A DNA stretch of 64,000 nucleotides from Lutjanus erythropterus (GCA_020091685.1 CM034597.1:1682646-1746645), one strand, 5' to 3'. Shown: positions 11,225 to 23,125, counted from the first letter of the stretch. Made by a program: numbers and translations. Notes: generated by a model not told the origin, from the letters alone.

Positions 11225-11335
11225 TTAGTTGTATTTCTATTTACATTGTGGGTATCACGTGAAGAGCTGAAAAAAGGTATCACATGAAGTTCTCTATTTG
11301 TACTGGTAAGGCACTGGTATTAGTAATGGTGCCAT
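11225..11335. mobile_element. possible right half of the split MITE
   Basis: GTATCACGTGAAGAG and GTATCACATGAAG form a short direct repeat here. They are followed by GGTAAGGCACTGGTATTAGT, resembling a MITE end that would pair with 8671-8775. The assignment is tentative. Confidence 0.35.
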
Positions 11336-11499
11336 AAAAGGGGTCTCTGACACAACTTCACCTAATTCCAAGATGCAAGGAGAAGGGAAAGGGTTAAGGA
11401 GGTAAATATGCAGCAAAACCTGTAGTTTAAAGAACAACTTAATTGTTAGACCAATGTGGTTCAGTTTGTGACCTTCACAAGACAAGACCCTCACTTAGT

Positions 11500-12310
11500 T
11501 GCCACCAATCTGATCTAACTGGTCCAACTTTATTTCCACAGAACCTTATTAAAAGAACTCCGAGGAGGTGCTCTGACTGGTCACCCTGATCACCAGTGTT
11601 CTTTACTCCTATTCTATCAAGCTGGTTCAGCCAACCACAAACTTATCAACAAATTACTCTAACTATCCTGTGGTGGACTGTGAGATGCAGAACAGAAAAA
11701 GATTTAAAAAAAAAAAAGGGCATCATCTGTATGTGGTGTGTCATCAATGCACTGAAAGTCATGATGCATTTATGGTAAAACAGTTTCCCTCACTGGTTTG
11801 GATAAAACTTGTTTTATCATGTAATTTACAGTACAACCACTACACTTCTTTAATAAAAACACACATGGAACTATTTAGAGGCATGTAGAGGCCAACTAAT
11901 TTTCTAGCATGGAGGGAAGTCTATATGGTAGTGCATTATGTTTTTCCACCCTAGAGGGCATTTTACCATGATGTCTTTGACAACAGTCTGATCTAAAGGG
12001 CACTTTAAGCATGTTTTATCTACTAAAGGGGCATCCAAGTGGGCACTATTTGAAACCCCAGGTGGAGCAAATGACTCCACCAGTTCATCAGTGCAACCAT
12101 CTGTTGAACTACCAATGTCTTTCATCACCATTTTCCTTAACTCTCCTACATTACTATAGTTATCCAACTATCTTCAACTGAATCTATCTCTCTCATCAGT
12201 GCTTCAGTGATCCACCACACTGCTACAACTGGGACTAGAACTCTAATGAGAGTTTTCAAGCAGTGTTCCTCACCCCTACTTCATCCACCCAGTGTGAACC
12301 ACACTAATAT
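11500..12310. repeat. degenerate direct-repeat tract, right part
   Basis: Blocks of the 8078-8660 tract reappear: CCAATCTGATCTAACT (11506; also 8350), GAGGAGGTGCTCTGACTGG (11562), CACCAGTGTTCTTTACTCC (11591), and ACTGGGACTAGAACTC followed by CAAGCAGTGTTCCTCACCCC (12227-12277). The complement at 12230-12240 is again B-box-like (GAGTTCTAGTCCC). Between about 11660 and 12050 no repeat block is clear. Confidence 0.5.
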
Positions 12311-12923
12311 CCCTGCAAATATCACTGAAATTTTCCTCTTTATACTCTTGACTCTGCAGCACAGACCACCATCAATTTGATGAGTAATCAGTTATGTACA
12401 CAGTGGGTGTCTTTGAAGCACATCAGCAATCGAAGCTGGCAGCTGTAGTGATAGGAAGCATAAAGTAGAGCAGAGTGCAGAGGAGGGTCAGTGATAACAT
12501 GCCCTCTGGGAGCAGACACATGAGATCATGTAGCACTTTGTAAAACAAGCCTATAATTAGATCAATCCAGAGGCTGAATATAAATAAAAATTTCTCTTTT
12601 GTAGCTCATTTGTAGTGTCAAGCATGCTGTCAGAGTTTAGTTCAGCAGAACCAGCTAACATCAGAAATCATTTTCAGTCTACAAACCTTTTAAATTTTTT
12701 AAGTTTTATGTATTCTGTCCACAATATAGGTTGAAGTATACTTTAAAGTCAGATAACAGGCCATGATTGCTTTTGTGTGTGTAGCGTAAGTGGTGCATTG
12801 GAGCAAGTAATGGGAGACAATGACTGGAGAAATGGATGACTCCTCAAAAGTCACCTTGAGTGAATAGAACTCATCATTCATATGCCAAACACGCACACGC
12901 ACACACACGCATGCACGCACGCA

Positions 12924-12956
<33 letters not shown>

Positions 12957-14498
12957 CCGACCTCTCTCTCCACAACCAACCAAGGTCTTTGTCAACATTA
13001 AGGACACTGAGCATGTTGTACTGAGCTTGGTGATATTCATCAGACACGTCTTCTCCAAAATCTGCCTTCATCATTGCTAAAGATGACAGTGCAGACACTG
13101 ACATACTGTATGGCTCAAACACTTCCTTGTGCTGCAGTTTCAGTTCAATGTTTGATCCTCACATTTCCAGGCCATTTAGCATTGAAAAAGGTGTGACCTG
13201 TTCTTTAAGACTTGTTACATGCAGCAGGACACCCTCCGAGGTTGCATAGATGTAGTCTATTATATGTGTGTTTACATAGTGATGTAATATGTCAGTGCTG
13301 AATGGTATTGGTTCAGATGTGAGACTTTTGATTAGTCACTTTTCAAATTTAAAGATCGTATGGTAATGTTGCATTTAACATCATGCATGCATCTTGTCTG
13401 GATTAAAGTCTTCGACACCACTGAATTTTGTGTAACAGCATTCTTAACCATGCACTCTGTCATTTTTTTGCCAATTTCTCTAAAACCACTCAGATGGATT
13501 CCAACTTGGAGGGGGAGATCTAAAGTTTGACTCAAGTGGGTCAATTTTTACTTGCCTCTGTATCAAAATACTTTAGTAATTTGTTTACCACTTGTCTGGT
13601 CGGACAAGTGAGTTGCCAGATTTGCTTGCCCGACATTGTGTGGTCTGTTCATGATGCATCCTTGATTGTAATGGTTCCACTGTAAACTGGTGGCCTGCTT
13701 CACTAGAGAGCACCAAGGTTCCAAGAATATTCAATGGAACTAGTTCAAGAACAAGAGCTAATTTGGTGGAAGAGGACCAACTGTGAACAGTTTTAAGTGA
13801 ATCTACTTGCCACTGATATAGTCCCTATGAAAACTACAGACAGTCACACTCAAAGATGCATTTCTTCCTTTTTGCATTACTGTGTGCGGTCTTCTGCTAA
13901 CTAACTAAAGAAATCTACTTTAGGGCAGGCATTCATGGGATCAATCCTGACAAACTGACAATTTGTGCAAAAAGGTTACATGGACTGTACTAATCTGAGA
14001 CCTTGTCTCCTTCAAGTATCTTTATATCTACTGAAACCTGCTAACCTCCCATATTTGTCATAATTTGGGCTCTAACAGCAACGATGGCTGTGCTGCTAAA
14101 GGTCATGGGTTCAAACCACATTCCCACTGAGCGCCGTTATAAAGGACACACTTTCACAGTAATGACTCTCAAGTTCTTATTTTATTTAATCAAGCAATTT
14201 ACTGCGGGAGGTTTTGACTGTATGTGATTGCAGTGAAACCTCAGTGCCTCAATTCTGCATGTTTGCAAGCATCACCTCTAAACCAATCATCTGAACACTA
14301 ACCATGAAGCTATAGAACCCTGGCCTCAACAAAATCTGAAGAAGTGCCCTCAGGGTAGGATCTAACCCCTCAGTGCTCTGATAGAGCTTTTCAACAGGCT
14401 CTAGTAAAGGACATGGTTTCTGTGAGGAACTGTGTGTGAATGCCTCTCTGAGGCTGTGGCTGTAATATCCCTTGCGTATTTCTTGCATTGGTTAGAAC
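12311..14498. other. non-coding DNA with one microsatellite
   Basis: No gene seen. The stretch holds the (AC)n tract at 12888-12952. At 13590-13635 a short phrase (CACTTGTCTGGTCGGACAAG) resembles an old transposon end but has no partner. Open frames near 12700-13120 on the minus strand are produced by the AC repeat. Confidence 0.45.
12888..12956. repeat. imperfect (AC)n/(GCAC)n microsatellite
   Basis: An interrupted dinucleotide tract: ACGCACACGC, then GCATGCACGCACGCATGC, then a pure AC run of about 13 units ending in ATATAT. The interruptions suggest an older left part and a younger, pure right part. Confidence 0.9.
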
Positions 14499-15799
14499 CA
14501 GAGCTGGGCAAGATGACTTAAAAATAATATTTTGAAATTTTAGCTATTCTGTGATGTACAATATATCTCTCTCAATATATGCATTTTCTCTGAAATAACA
14601 TACAGTAAATTCTCTCATATTGCAAACATATGATGTTCTTGTAGACTATGATGCAGTGCTATGGATTAAACTACCCAACAGTATATAAAGTTGTTAACAC
14701 GAGCACAACCTTAAACATCTACAGCAGTAAAATGCAACATATACATTAATGCAGCAGTAAAGTTAATCCAAAAACTTGAGATATAATAGTAAAACACTGA
14801 CAGGGAACATTTTGCACAATGAGTAGTTGCATTTACTTTTCATCGTTTGAGTAAATCTTGCTTTAATACAGACATATTTTTACCCTAGTTAAGTTGAGAA
14901 AGCAGAGCTTTTACTCGAAGTGGAGCATTAATGTGCGTTAAAGAGCGGCTACAACCATTCCAGTGTGCCCCATGGGACTTATCTATGGAAAAAATCTAAA
15001 TGGTAATCAATGGTGAGAGACAAATCATTTTTTGATCCAGTTTGAACTGTGCTACAAATTACACACATTATGTTTATCAATTTAAAACATAATTGTGGTA
15101 GGTTTGTGGAAGGTTAGTTTAGTTTTGTGCAAGGCTCCTTTGTGAGCTACATCTCTCATTTTTGGAACTGAGGTCTGATGCTGGTCCACCAGAAGGGGCG
15201 TGACTTAGTAGTGGACTTGAAATACACACCTGCTGCACCTGTGTGTTACAAGCCAAGCCTTCCCCTTTAAGAAAGGTGGGCTTTTGGGTAACCTGTGTGA
15301 TGGAGGTCTAAGATTTTTTTGTGAAAGTTAGCTGCTACGACTCCTGAAATTGGCTACAACTGGAGATTTTCCACATGTTTTTCAGAGCTGCAGGTAGAGA
15401 GACAAATGTGATTCGTTGATCAATCTCATTTTCTCATGTGATTTTTTTTTTTTTTTTTTCCCACAATGGTGGAATTACTTACAGGTGCTAACTAGCTAAG
15501 TTAGCTTCTCATGGAGCAGCTCTGCTGTGAAGAGTACAGGGAGACCCTGTAGTAACATGACATAAACAGGGACTTTTGATTTATTTTATGTGACAGCATG
15601 CACATGCAAATGAAACACACAACCTTTCAGTGACTATTATACTTTGATCTGAGCTGATCTATCTTTGCATCACACTTAGTACACATAGTGTAGCAGCCAA
15701 CAGTGCAAACCCTGAAAACTACAATATGATGCTATGTTTATTTGCTCATTAATTCATTCTTATTTATAAGAAATATAACAGATATATCACCCAGCCCTA
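14499..15799 (+). mobile_element. interspersed DNA element, copy 1 (about 1.3 kb)
   Basis: The left boundary resembles CAGAGCTGGGCAAGAT; the right boundary reads GATATATCACCCAGCCCTA, so the ends are roughly inverted. The right 610 bp (15190-15799) match the reverse complement of 22162-22763 along their whole length, with many substitutions and indels. I could not find a matching target duplication. No transposase frame remains. A T run of about 18 lies at 15442-15459. The element seems to contain an older fragment at 14790-14905. Confidence 0.65.
14790..14905. mobile_element. fragment of an AAGTA-rich repeat family
   Basis: TTTTGCACAATGAGTAGTTGCATTTACTTTTCATCG and the following AGTAAATC-rich bases resemble, in reverse, the AAGTAAAAGTACT family also seen at 22755-22905 and 57718-58965. 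Only a fragment survives. Confidence 0.4.
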
Positions 15800-16088
15800 A
15801 CTCAAGGCATCTACTTTGCACTTATTGTGGCCATGCCTTTGAGACAAACCAAATCAAACCAAAAGCATCCACCCAGAGAGCTACTAATTTGTGAATAACA
15901 TCCATAAGATCACTTAGAAACAATTACAACATTCCTCATCAACAGCTCTTCAACTTCTCTCTTTAAAACCTGCTGCAGGGACAGACACTGGTGCCACTTC
16001 TATTCAACACAAGGCTTCATTTCTTGTAATTCATTCTCATTGCCTGATGCAAGGTCGGTTACATAGAGCACAACAGGTGTCCTGCTCA

Positions 16089-16116
16089 GACACACACACA
16101 CACACACACACACACA
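16089..16116. repeat. (AC)n microsatellite, 13-14 units
   Basis: Pure AC dinucleotide run, then AGATATACACACATG. The minus-strand frame across it is an artefact. Confidence 0.9.
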
Positions 16117-16358
16117 GATATACACACATGCTTAGTGTAAGAAACCTGCTGGCTGCGGTCCACTGATTCCTCGGTGAGCGACATGCATCATTAACAGCTT
16201 TTAAACTGCAGAGGCGTCCTGCCTTCAGGATCTTATAACAGGCCGTCCGTCTCCCCCTCCTTACAACATCCCACCCACTGCACACACTCTTTAAAGTGTT
16301 ACTAAAGAGGCTTAACAACCCATTCCAAAAAGCCTGCATGGGGGCATTTGTACTCCAT

Positions 16359-16378
16359 AAAAAAAAAAAAAAAAAAAA
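16359..16378. repeat. poly-A run, 20 bases
   Basis: Uninterrupted A run. No retroposon body or target duplication is visible around it. Confidence 0.85.
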
Positions 16379-16379
16379 C

Positions 16380-17735
16380 GCTACAAGCTACAAATGGTAG
16401 TTTGCTGAGTGCCCTTATGGAGCGTTCACCAGTTGATGTGCTGAGACGGTTAAGGGCAGCAGCAGGTGAGTAAAAGCGTTTTCTCTGCAACACACTTGTT
16501 TTCCAATAATTGTTCAAAGAGGTGTGAGAGTTGTTAGAAGTGGGTAAAAGCACAGAGTCTTATAACAACTTATGAAAGCACATACATATACATGCTTTCA
16601 AGTCTTGAGACAAGCGTTGGGGATATGAATATATCTGGACAGGATGACAAATCTGAAGCGGTCGCGGTGTCCAGGTCTCTTCTTTGAAGCGAGTGCATTA
16701 GCGGGCTGATGGAAGGTAATCCTCAATGAAAAAGACGTTTCTTGCGGTGATTTTTCAACATCAAAACAAACGTTTTGGCGGCTTCAGCAGAGTCGATGGA
16801 TCCTTGAAACTTATATTTTTTTACAAATTACACAGTAATGTATGGACTGTGTTATATCTGACAATAGAGCTTTAAAGAAGAGCCAGTGTTTGATGTCGAT
16901 ATGGAGCGGGTGCATTTAGCAAAAGCATACTGACGAGGTATTGTTATGGGAGAGACTGAAAGCTGTACTAGGTATTATGGGATATACTGTATATAGCTTT
17001 GTATATATAGACAGGCACTGACAGTTGTACATCAGTGGCATGTTTCTGAAATGATATTACTATTGGTGTCATAGAGCTGAGGTGAAATCCTCATAAATGC
17101 GCTGGAATTCAGTCCAGGAGATTGAACATGCCTTAAAGCAATTACAAAACTGTTTGGAAGGTACAAACCGATAAAATTGCAAATACTGTGAGGCACAATC
17201 TAAAATGGCTTCATAATTCACAGCAGTGAACTGCAGAGTAAAATAAAAAGAATATGATTGAAGGAAATTGACATATTTTTATTCTTTTGAGGACCTACAG
17301 AATGTAAATATTACACACTATGTACAATTTTGACATCCTTTAATATGTGTTCGATGAATATGTTGGTACAAAAAGGCTACTGCGATCATTTTAATGCAAT
17401 ATTGTGCCATTTTTCGTAGTATTCAGCGAAGCTTTTTCGCGTTTCATGGATCGAAATAAAACCTTAAAGCTTTCATTTCATCAATGCTTTCACAGTGATA
17501 ATGACGGTAAACCATATTATATGCCAGTACGAGTGTAAAATAATTGAAATTCTGCTGCGTAGGAATAAAATCTTACAATAATTATAAAAAAGCCGTCATC
17601 CACAAACAAGATGCAGAAATATTCAAAGATTTCAATCCCGATACAGTAAAAAGCAGAGCAACATTTCCTCCAAAAATCACAGAATAAAATAACCTCAGCA
17701 AACATACGAGATAAAAAAGGTGCAGTGTATCTTTA
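16380..17735. other. non-repetitive DNA, no exon confirmed
   Basis: The stretch carries more CpG than the background (for example near 16655-16700 and 17410-17455) and no transposon signature. A strong splice-donor-like CAG|GTGAGT occurs at 16463-16470, but no exon can be defined around it. It could be the flank of the CpG-rich patch that follows. Confidence 0.35.
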
Positions 17736-18330
17736 ATTCTCAGCCTTTGTGGCGGCGGCAGCAAAAGCGAGGGCATCCCAGGCGAACCACAAAGCCAAGG
17801 GTTAAAGACGATACCATGCTGACTCTCCCTAAACGACATGCCACGCCATTTTACCAGCTCTTTATTTCGCCGTCATTGCAAACCAGCTCCAACTTCCTGC
17901 TCGCTCGCATGCCATTCAAGGACAAGGATGAGAGAAGCAGAACAGGGGGAGGGAGGAAAAAAAGGAGGAATCAGTGTTTCAACAACATTAAGGGAAGGTC
18001 ATTGTCTGCGGGCTTACCCTGGGAGAGACGCAGAGGGCCTGAACCTGCCAGAACCTATCCACGGCGACCGCGAGCGGGACCTGCGAGAGACCAGAACAAC
18101 AAAGACAGTTTGTGACAAAGCTGAGGCGCCGCAGTCCGAGAGGAGTGAAATCAAATGTGACATTTTTCATTTATTTGTAAATGCCTCCTTGGCGGCACAC
18201 TCACACGAAACGACAGTTGGGCTCTTACCAAGTTAAGGGGAGCTGATGGTGGAATAGAGGGATCCTGACAGAGGTTGTAATGAGATGCCGCATTAGGGCC
18301 GCTCTCTCATCCACTCTCCCCTCTCTCGCC
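17736..18330. promoter_or_regulatory. CpG-rich patch, possible promoter or CpG island
   Basis: CG dinucleotides are plainly denser here than anywhere else in the window. Clusters include GGCGGCGGCAGC (17750), CTCGCTCGC (17902), CGGCGACCGCGAGCGG (18061) and GGCGCCGCAG (18125). The patch has no recognised repeat. Two overlapping + strand frames (17720-18115 and 17838-18236, 131-132 residues) stay open mainly because of composition and match nothing I know. It could be the promoter and non-coding first exon of a gene running out of the window, or an isolated island. Neither a TATA box nor a direction could be fixed. Confidence 0.4.
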
Positions 18331-18632
18331 CAGGAGCACGCCCTTCACTTCCAATCTACTACCCCAACCATTTGGAAACGGTTAACCCTATGAAAAACTA
18401 CACTAACCCTCTTTGGGGCTCTGATAAAACATTCTTTGTGGGTTTATTTTGTCAGAGATGCCTTTGATGCTACAAATGCCTTTGTCAAAGGGATTTCGGA
18501 GCATTTGGAGCGTTGGGAAGGTCGGGATATGATTCACAATACCTGCCACAAAAAATAGGAATAGGAGCATTGTCTGGGACTGTAAAGCACTAACTTGCAG
18601 TGATCAAAAGGGCATTTATTCAAGCACTGCAC

Positions 18633-19173
18633 TTAAAGGGACTGTTCACTCCAAAATTAAAAATTCACGTTTTTCCTCTTACCTGTAGTGCTGTTTATCC
18701 GTCTTGATTGTTTTGGTGTAAGTTCCAGAGTTTTAGAGATATCGGACATAGAGATGTCCGACTTCTCTCCAATGTAATGGAACAAGATGGTACTTGGCAC
18801 GTGGTGCTCAAAGGACCAAAAAATACCTTTGAAAAACTCAACAGCTCTCTGTCTAAGCCGTCTCTTCCCAGCAATTATCACAAGATAATCCACAGACCTT
18901 GTCGCAAGCAGTTTTATGTAGGAACTGTTTTCTTCTGTACCTAACTACAGCTCAAACAAGGAGAATGCCATTACTGTTTACATCCTGCGCTGTCACATGC
19001 GAGCCTCCCGTACATGAGTAGAACACGCTTTCTTTTGTGTGGTGATATGGTTGGTGTGTCTTTGGGTAGACAGAAAATAGTTCCTACATGAAACTGCTCA
19101 CAACAAGATCTGTGGATTGTCTTGAGTAACCAGGGCATGACATCGGAAGAGACATTGCTTTCGAGTTTTTAAT

Positions 19174-19232
<59 letters not shown>

Positions 19233-19400
19233 GAGAGTCATCTGGTTCAATTAGAATGTGGACATTTCTACAGCTGCTATCTACAAAACTCTGAAACTCA
19301 AAAAAACAAAAAAAAACAAAAAAAAACTAGATGGGTAAATGACACCACAGGTAGGAGGAATATTACATATGTTTGGGATTAATTTACTTTTCAGTGGAAT
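18633..19400. mobile_element. long-hairpin TTAA-type MITE
   Basis: It starts TTAAAGGGACTGTTCACTCC, a family start I recognise from teleosts. Its two halves are inverted copies of each other. For example GATAATCCACAGACCTTGTC (18884) and TTTATGTAGGAACTGTTTTC (18913) pair with ATAGTTCCTACATGAAAC (19078) and AACAAGATCTGTGGATTGTC (19104). The arms are about 350 bp, and near the right tip GGTAAGAGGAAAAACGTG-type sequence is still visible as GGTAGGAGGAATATTAC (19351). The right arm is disrupted by a (TG)n tract (19175-19229) and A-rich filler (19299-19326). Its terminal TTAA is eroded, so the right edge is approximate. Confidence 0.7.
19175..19229. repeat. (TG)n microsatellite, about 27 units
   Basis: A pure TG run with no interruption, inside the right arm of the hairpin MITE. 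Its purity suggests that it still varies in length between individuals. Confidence 0.95.
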
Positions 19401-22161
19401 TTTGAGGCACCTTTGAGGTATTTCCTTTGTATGCTACATTGTACTTGTATGTGACATTTAAGAGGTGAAATCATCTACTTTTTACTTTGTGACAACTTAC
19501 AGAAAACATCTCAGGTATCTATGAGTTGTTATCAGTTATCCCAAAAATTAATTCCTCTAAATTTCTCAGATAGTGGGATTATTTCCACTAGCCAGGTGAA
19601 TATAGGAGCATCCATTCTGTTTCTTGCATAGTACTGGACCCATCAGCCTAATATTCTTTGTGCACATTCACAATGGTAAGCTCAAGGACCTCTCATGGTT
19701 GTAGTAATTCACAATTTTTCCTCGGAACTGGACAGTAGGGGCCACAAGAAATCACCAACTGGTAGGCTAAAGCCAAGGCTAATCTAGTCTGTCACAGGTC
19801 ACATTTTGGCCTTAGACATGTCTCAAAAACTTACATTTCAATGAAAACAATTCGTCTCATCTTAAACCAAAACATGTTATGATCAGATTATGGTGACTAA
19901 AGTTTGGCATAATATGATATGAATAAATCCATGTTTTTGTTAGCTTCACCACTATCTTGACTGTAACAGAGCCAGAACAGAGATCATAGGCAGCTGCTGT
20001 ATGTCAATGCTATGCATAGCTGCCATGTTGGAGAGGTGGGATATGGGAGAGAGCTAGTAAACACTTAGTTACAATACCATTAGACTATTCTATGTTATTT
20101 CAATGAAACTGAGACTATACCATATAAAAACACTTTATTAAAAACTCAGCATAAATCTAGACAAGGCAGTTGTGGCACTGCAGCAGGTGTTTCACCTCTA
20201 CTGAGTGACTTCTTCTAGTTTAAGTAAGCACTGGAGGGTCAATGAGGTAAACTCTTGCAATGTACAAAAACTAGAATGTAACTTAGTGTTTTCTGACCTT
20301 TATTCCTGCTCATTCAACCATCTTTCTGCCCCCTTATATTGATCTTGTGACTTTTTGGAGACTTAACCCGTACTACACATTGGGAATACACAGGACTAAC
20401 ACCTTGTCCTAACAAGCGTCATGCAAGTGTTGCATTGCATCACATTAACTGATAATTGGAAAATAAATCATCTTTATCATGCCAACTCCAAATATTTCAT
20501 TCATTTTATTTCCTCACTCGGAGAAAAACAAGTGGCGGACAAGTGGTGACTGGTAGATTTGACATGACATAATGATGATGATGAATTTGAACATTTATCT
20601 GTCAGTGGCTGGTACATGTTAAAATTTTAACAAGTTGCTCATCCTACAACACCAATCAGCTGTTCTCTCTGGATCAAACTGGAGATGTAACCACTCACCC
20701 CATAAGAGGTGCGTGTGTCCTTGCTCCCACGTTTGTACTTTTTAAACACAAAACAGGCTTTGTCTTATAATACTTAGATGTTTCCTACAGGAAATGACAT
20801 AGAATATAGCCAGCAGCAAGCACCTGGATATCAGCTAGGGGCACTGACCTTGATTAGCAGTTCCCTGGTGATCTCCCTCCAGCCAATTGATAACTTTGCT
20901 TGTTTTTTATTGTTAAATAAAAAGGTATTGTGTCGATGACTCATTTCAACTTCATGAATTATTCGTTTTGAAGTGCGTCCCACAAACAACAGGGGTAAAT
21001 AGAAGCATGCCGTGCGACAACAGTTCTGCTCAAAACAGCATGCCACATGGCATCGCACTGCATCGCTTGCAGCCAGTTAGGACATTGTCATAACATTGTC
21101 ACAACAGTGCATTTGGTCATTGATGCTTACACTACATGCAGTTAGGACAAAGTGTAAACCTTACAGCATCTAACTCAGGTAAAACTAGTTCAAGCTCCAG
21201 CTCCAACAGTAAGATACTATTATCATATTTAAGCATCAGTCAGTCACAGACCAATTTACTTTTGATTGTGGGCTCCCTACTTTTACACTCAGGATTGGTT
21301 CTGAAGTAAAAGTTGTGAGTACTTCTTCCACACCTGCTGAATTGTGTATTATGTTATATGCTGCATCATAACATATGTTAACTACTCTGAAAATGGATGC
21401 TTTAAAACATGAAGTTACATTAGCCCTACCAAGAGGTCCTTAACATTTGACACACAGGAAATACAAAACCCATTACCATTTAAAATGATTGAACAACCAT
21501 TAAAAGTAATGATTGAGTCATGATTTTCCCTCACAAACTGGGTCAAGCTGGAACGAGGTCTCAATGGAGGAGCTAGCAAGGAAAATGAACTATTACCCTC
21601 TACAAGTGTGTGTAGTGCCCTCTAAACTGTCCTCGCAGATTGAGAGAGTGTGCTATATAGTGGGCAGCATGTGAGCAATGAGTTATGTACTTCATTAAGC
21701 TCAAGTAATTTCCCTCCCAGATATCACGTCGCCTTCAATCCATCCTCGCAGCCGTGAGCTATATTTAGCTCTGCGAAGCACAATGCCACAGCTCATCATA
21801 ACAATGTAGGTAAAGGTGTTTGGCTCAGGCCAAGGTGTCATTACACGAGAAAGAAACATTGTGGCCTATATTAAAGAACAGCTGTGGGTAAAAATATGTA
21901 GTTAATTCATCATTCTTACTTACTTAACCTATTCCTCAATAATTCTACTGCTGTAATTAGATTCATCATCAGCATGATCCAAAATACTGTGGTTATATTT
22001 CAATTATAGACCTCCACTGAACTGTAAAACATAATTATTTTGTTCTTCAAAGCTATTTTGAGTGTAGTTGGTAGAGTGGACCAGTACTGGGAAAACCAAC
22101 AGACTGGATTAATGTAGCCACAACATGAATTCTTTGTACCGAATGCGGTAATGCACAGCAA
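19400..22161. other. non-coding DNA with faint old repeats
   Basis: No gene seen. The phrase GCAGGTGTTTCACCTCTACTGAGTGACTTC (20182-20211) recurs as GCACTGTACTGAGTGACTTC near 48553, suggesting one old interspersed family (see also 48350-48595). The stretch 20810-21065 and 21590-21960 is non-repetitive and more balanced in composition; these are weak candidates for conserved non-coding DNA. Confidence 0.4.
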
Positions 22162-22763
22162 TAGAGCTGGGTGATACATAGATTATATTTGTTTTATTCA
22201 AATATGAACTAATGTGTGATGATCATGTCGTCATAGTCGTGTCTTCAATATTTCCCCTGGTCGCTGCTGAGGGGCAGTTACTTTACTTCAGTCAGCTATA
22301 AAATGTATAGATCAGCTCAGATCGTAATGTAATAGTTACTGAAAGGCTTTGTGTTGCGCTTGCGGACGAAGAAAATAAATAACAAGTCTGGCTTATGTAT
22401 AGCTTTTTCATGTACTCTTAACAGCTGACCTGGTCCATGAAACGCTAACTTAGCTAGTTATCAGCTGCGAATAATTATGATTTTTTTCATTGTCGTGTAA
22501 AAAACACAAATCACATGAGAAGAGACAATCGATCATCTGATCGTGTTTGTTACTCTACCTGCAGCTTCCAGCTCCAAAAAGTAAACCTGTGGTTGTAGGC
22601 TATTTTAATTGTCTTTAGCGTAACTTGTAGCAGCTAACTAGTTAGCTCACTTTAACAACAAACCCCACTGACCTCTATCACACATTACCCACAAGTCCTC
22701 CTCCCTTAAAGAGGAAGGCTCAGTAACACATGGGTGCAGTAGGTGTGTAATTCAAGTCCATTA
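22162..22763 (-). mobile_element. interspersed DNA element, copy 2 (truncated, inverted)
   Basis: This is the reverse complement of 15190-15799. It starts TAGAGCTGGGTGATACATAG, matching the complement of the end GATATATCACCCAGCCCTA. Shared phrases include ACTAGCTAAGTTAGC, CTGATCTATA, and CTTTAAG near GTGTGTTAC. The copy lacks the first 690 bp of copy 1 and stops where an AAGTA-type fragment begins. Confidence 0.7.
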
Positions 22764-22905
22764 CTTAACCAAAAGTACTAACACCCCACACGGAAAATAC
22801 TGTATTCTTCTGTATTCTAATCTTTACTAAGGTAAAACTATGTAAGTATATAGAAAAATTTACTCAAAGTGTCAAAAGTAAATGTAGCATTACTCAGTGT
22901 GCAGT
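22755..22905. mobile_element. AAGTA-rich repeat fragment
   Basis: CCAAAAGTACTAACACCCCACACGGAAAATACTG, then GTGTCAAAAGTAAATGTAGCATTAC, fits a common teleost family of AAGTAAAAGTACT motifs. It is a fragment without clear ends. Confidence 0.5.
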
Positions 22906-22907
22906 AA

Positions 22908-23125
22908 AATGGGATTACATAATTAGGATACAAGAAAAAGGTAACTGCACTCTATTACAATTAGAGAAAACAAAGATATAATTACAGTTACAATTAGCTA
23001 AAAAAAAAAAAAAGGAGAAAAAAAAGGAGATTATTCTCACAACACCACTCTGGTCTCAGTGAAAATCAGCTGATCTTACATTATCATGACCTCTAGTGAA
23101 AACATGCTCCTCTGTCCACTTGACC
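22908..23125. mobile_element. hAT-type fragment related to 61399-62598
   Basis: GGGATTACATAATTAGGATAC and repeated TTACAATTAG resemble the left interior of the 61.4-kb element. Both also contain CATTATCATGACCTCTAG followed by a short A-rich run and ATGC. An A-rich filler lies at 23001-23027. Ends are missing. Confidence 0.5.

Noticed and set aside
12699-13122. Cysteine/valine-rich minus-strand frames
   Set aside because: They are translations of the (AC)n microsatellite and its flanks.
16340-16480. Processed pseudogene ending in the 20-base poly-A
   Set aside because: No coding-like body precedes the A run and no target duplication flanks it.
17720-18236. Two overlapping 131- and 132-residue frames as coding exons
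   Set aside because: Both lie in the CpG-rich patch, where stop codons are rare by composition. Neither has a recognisable domain.
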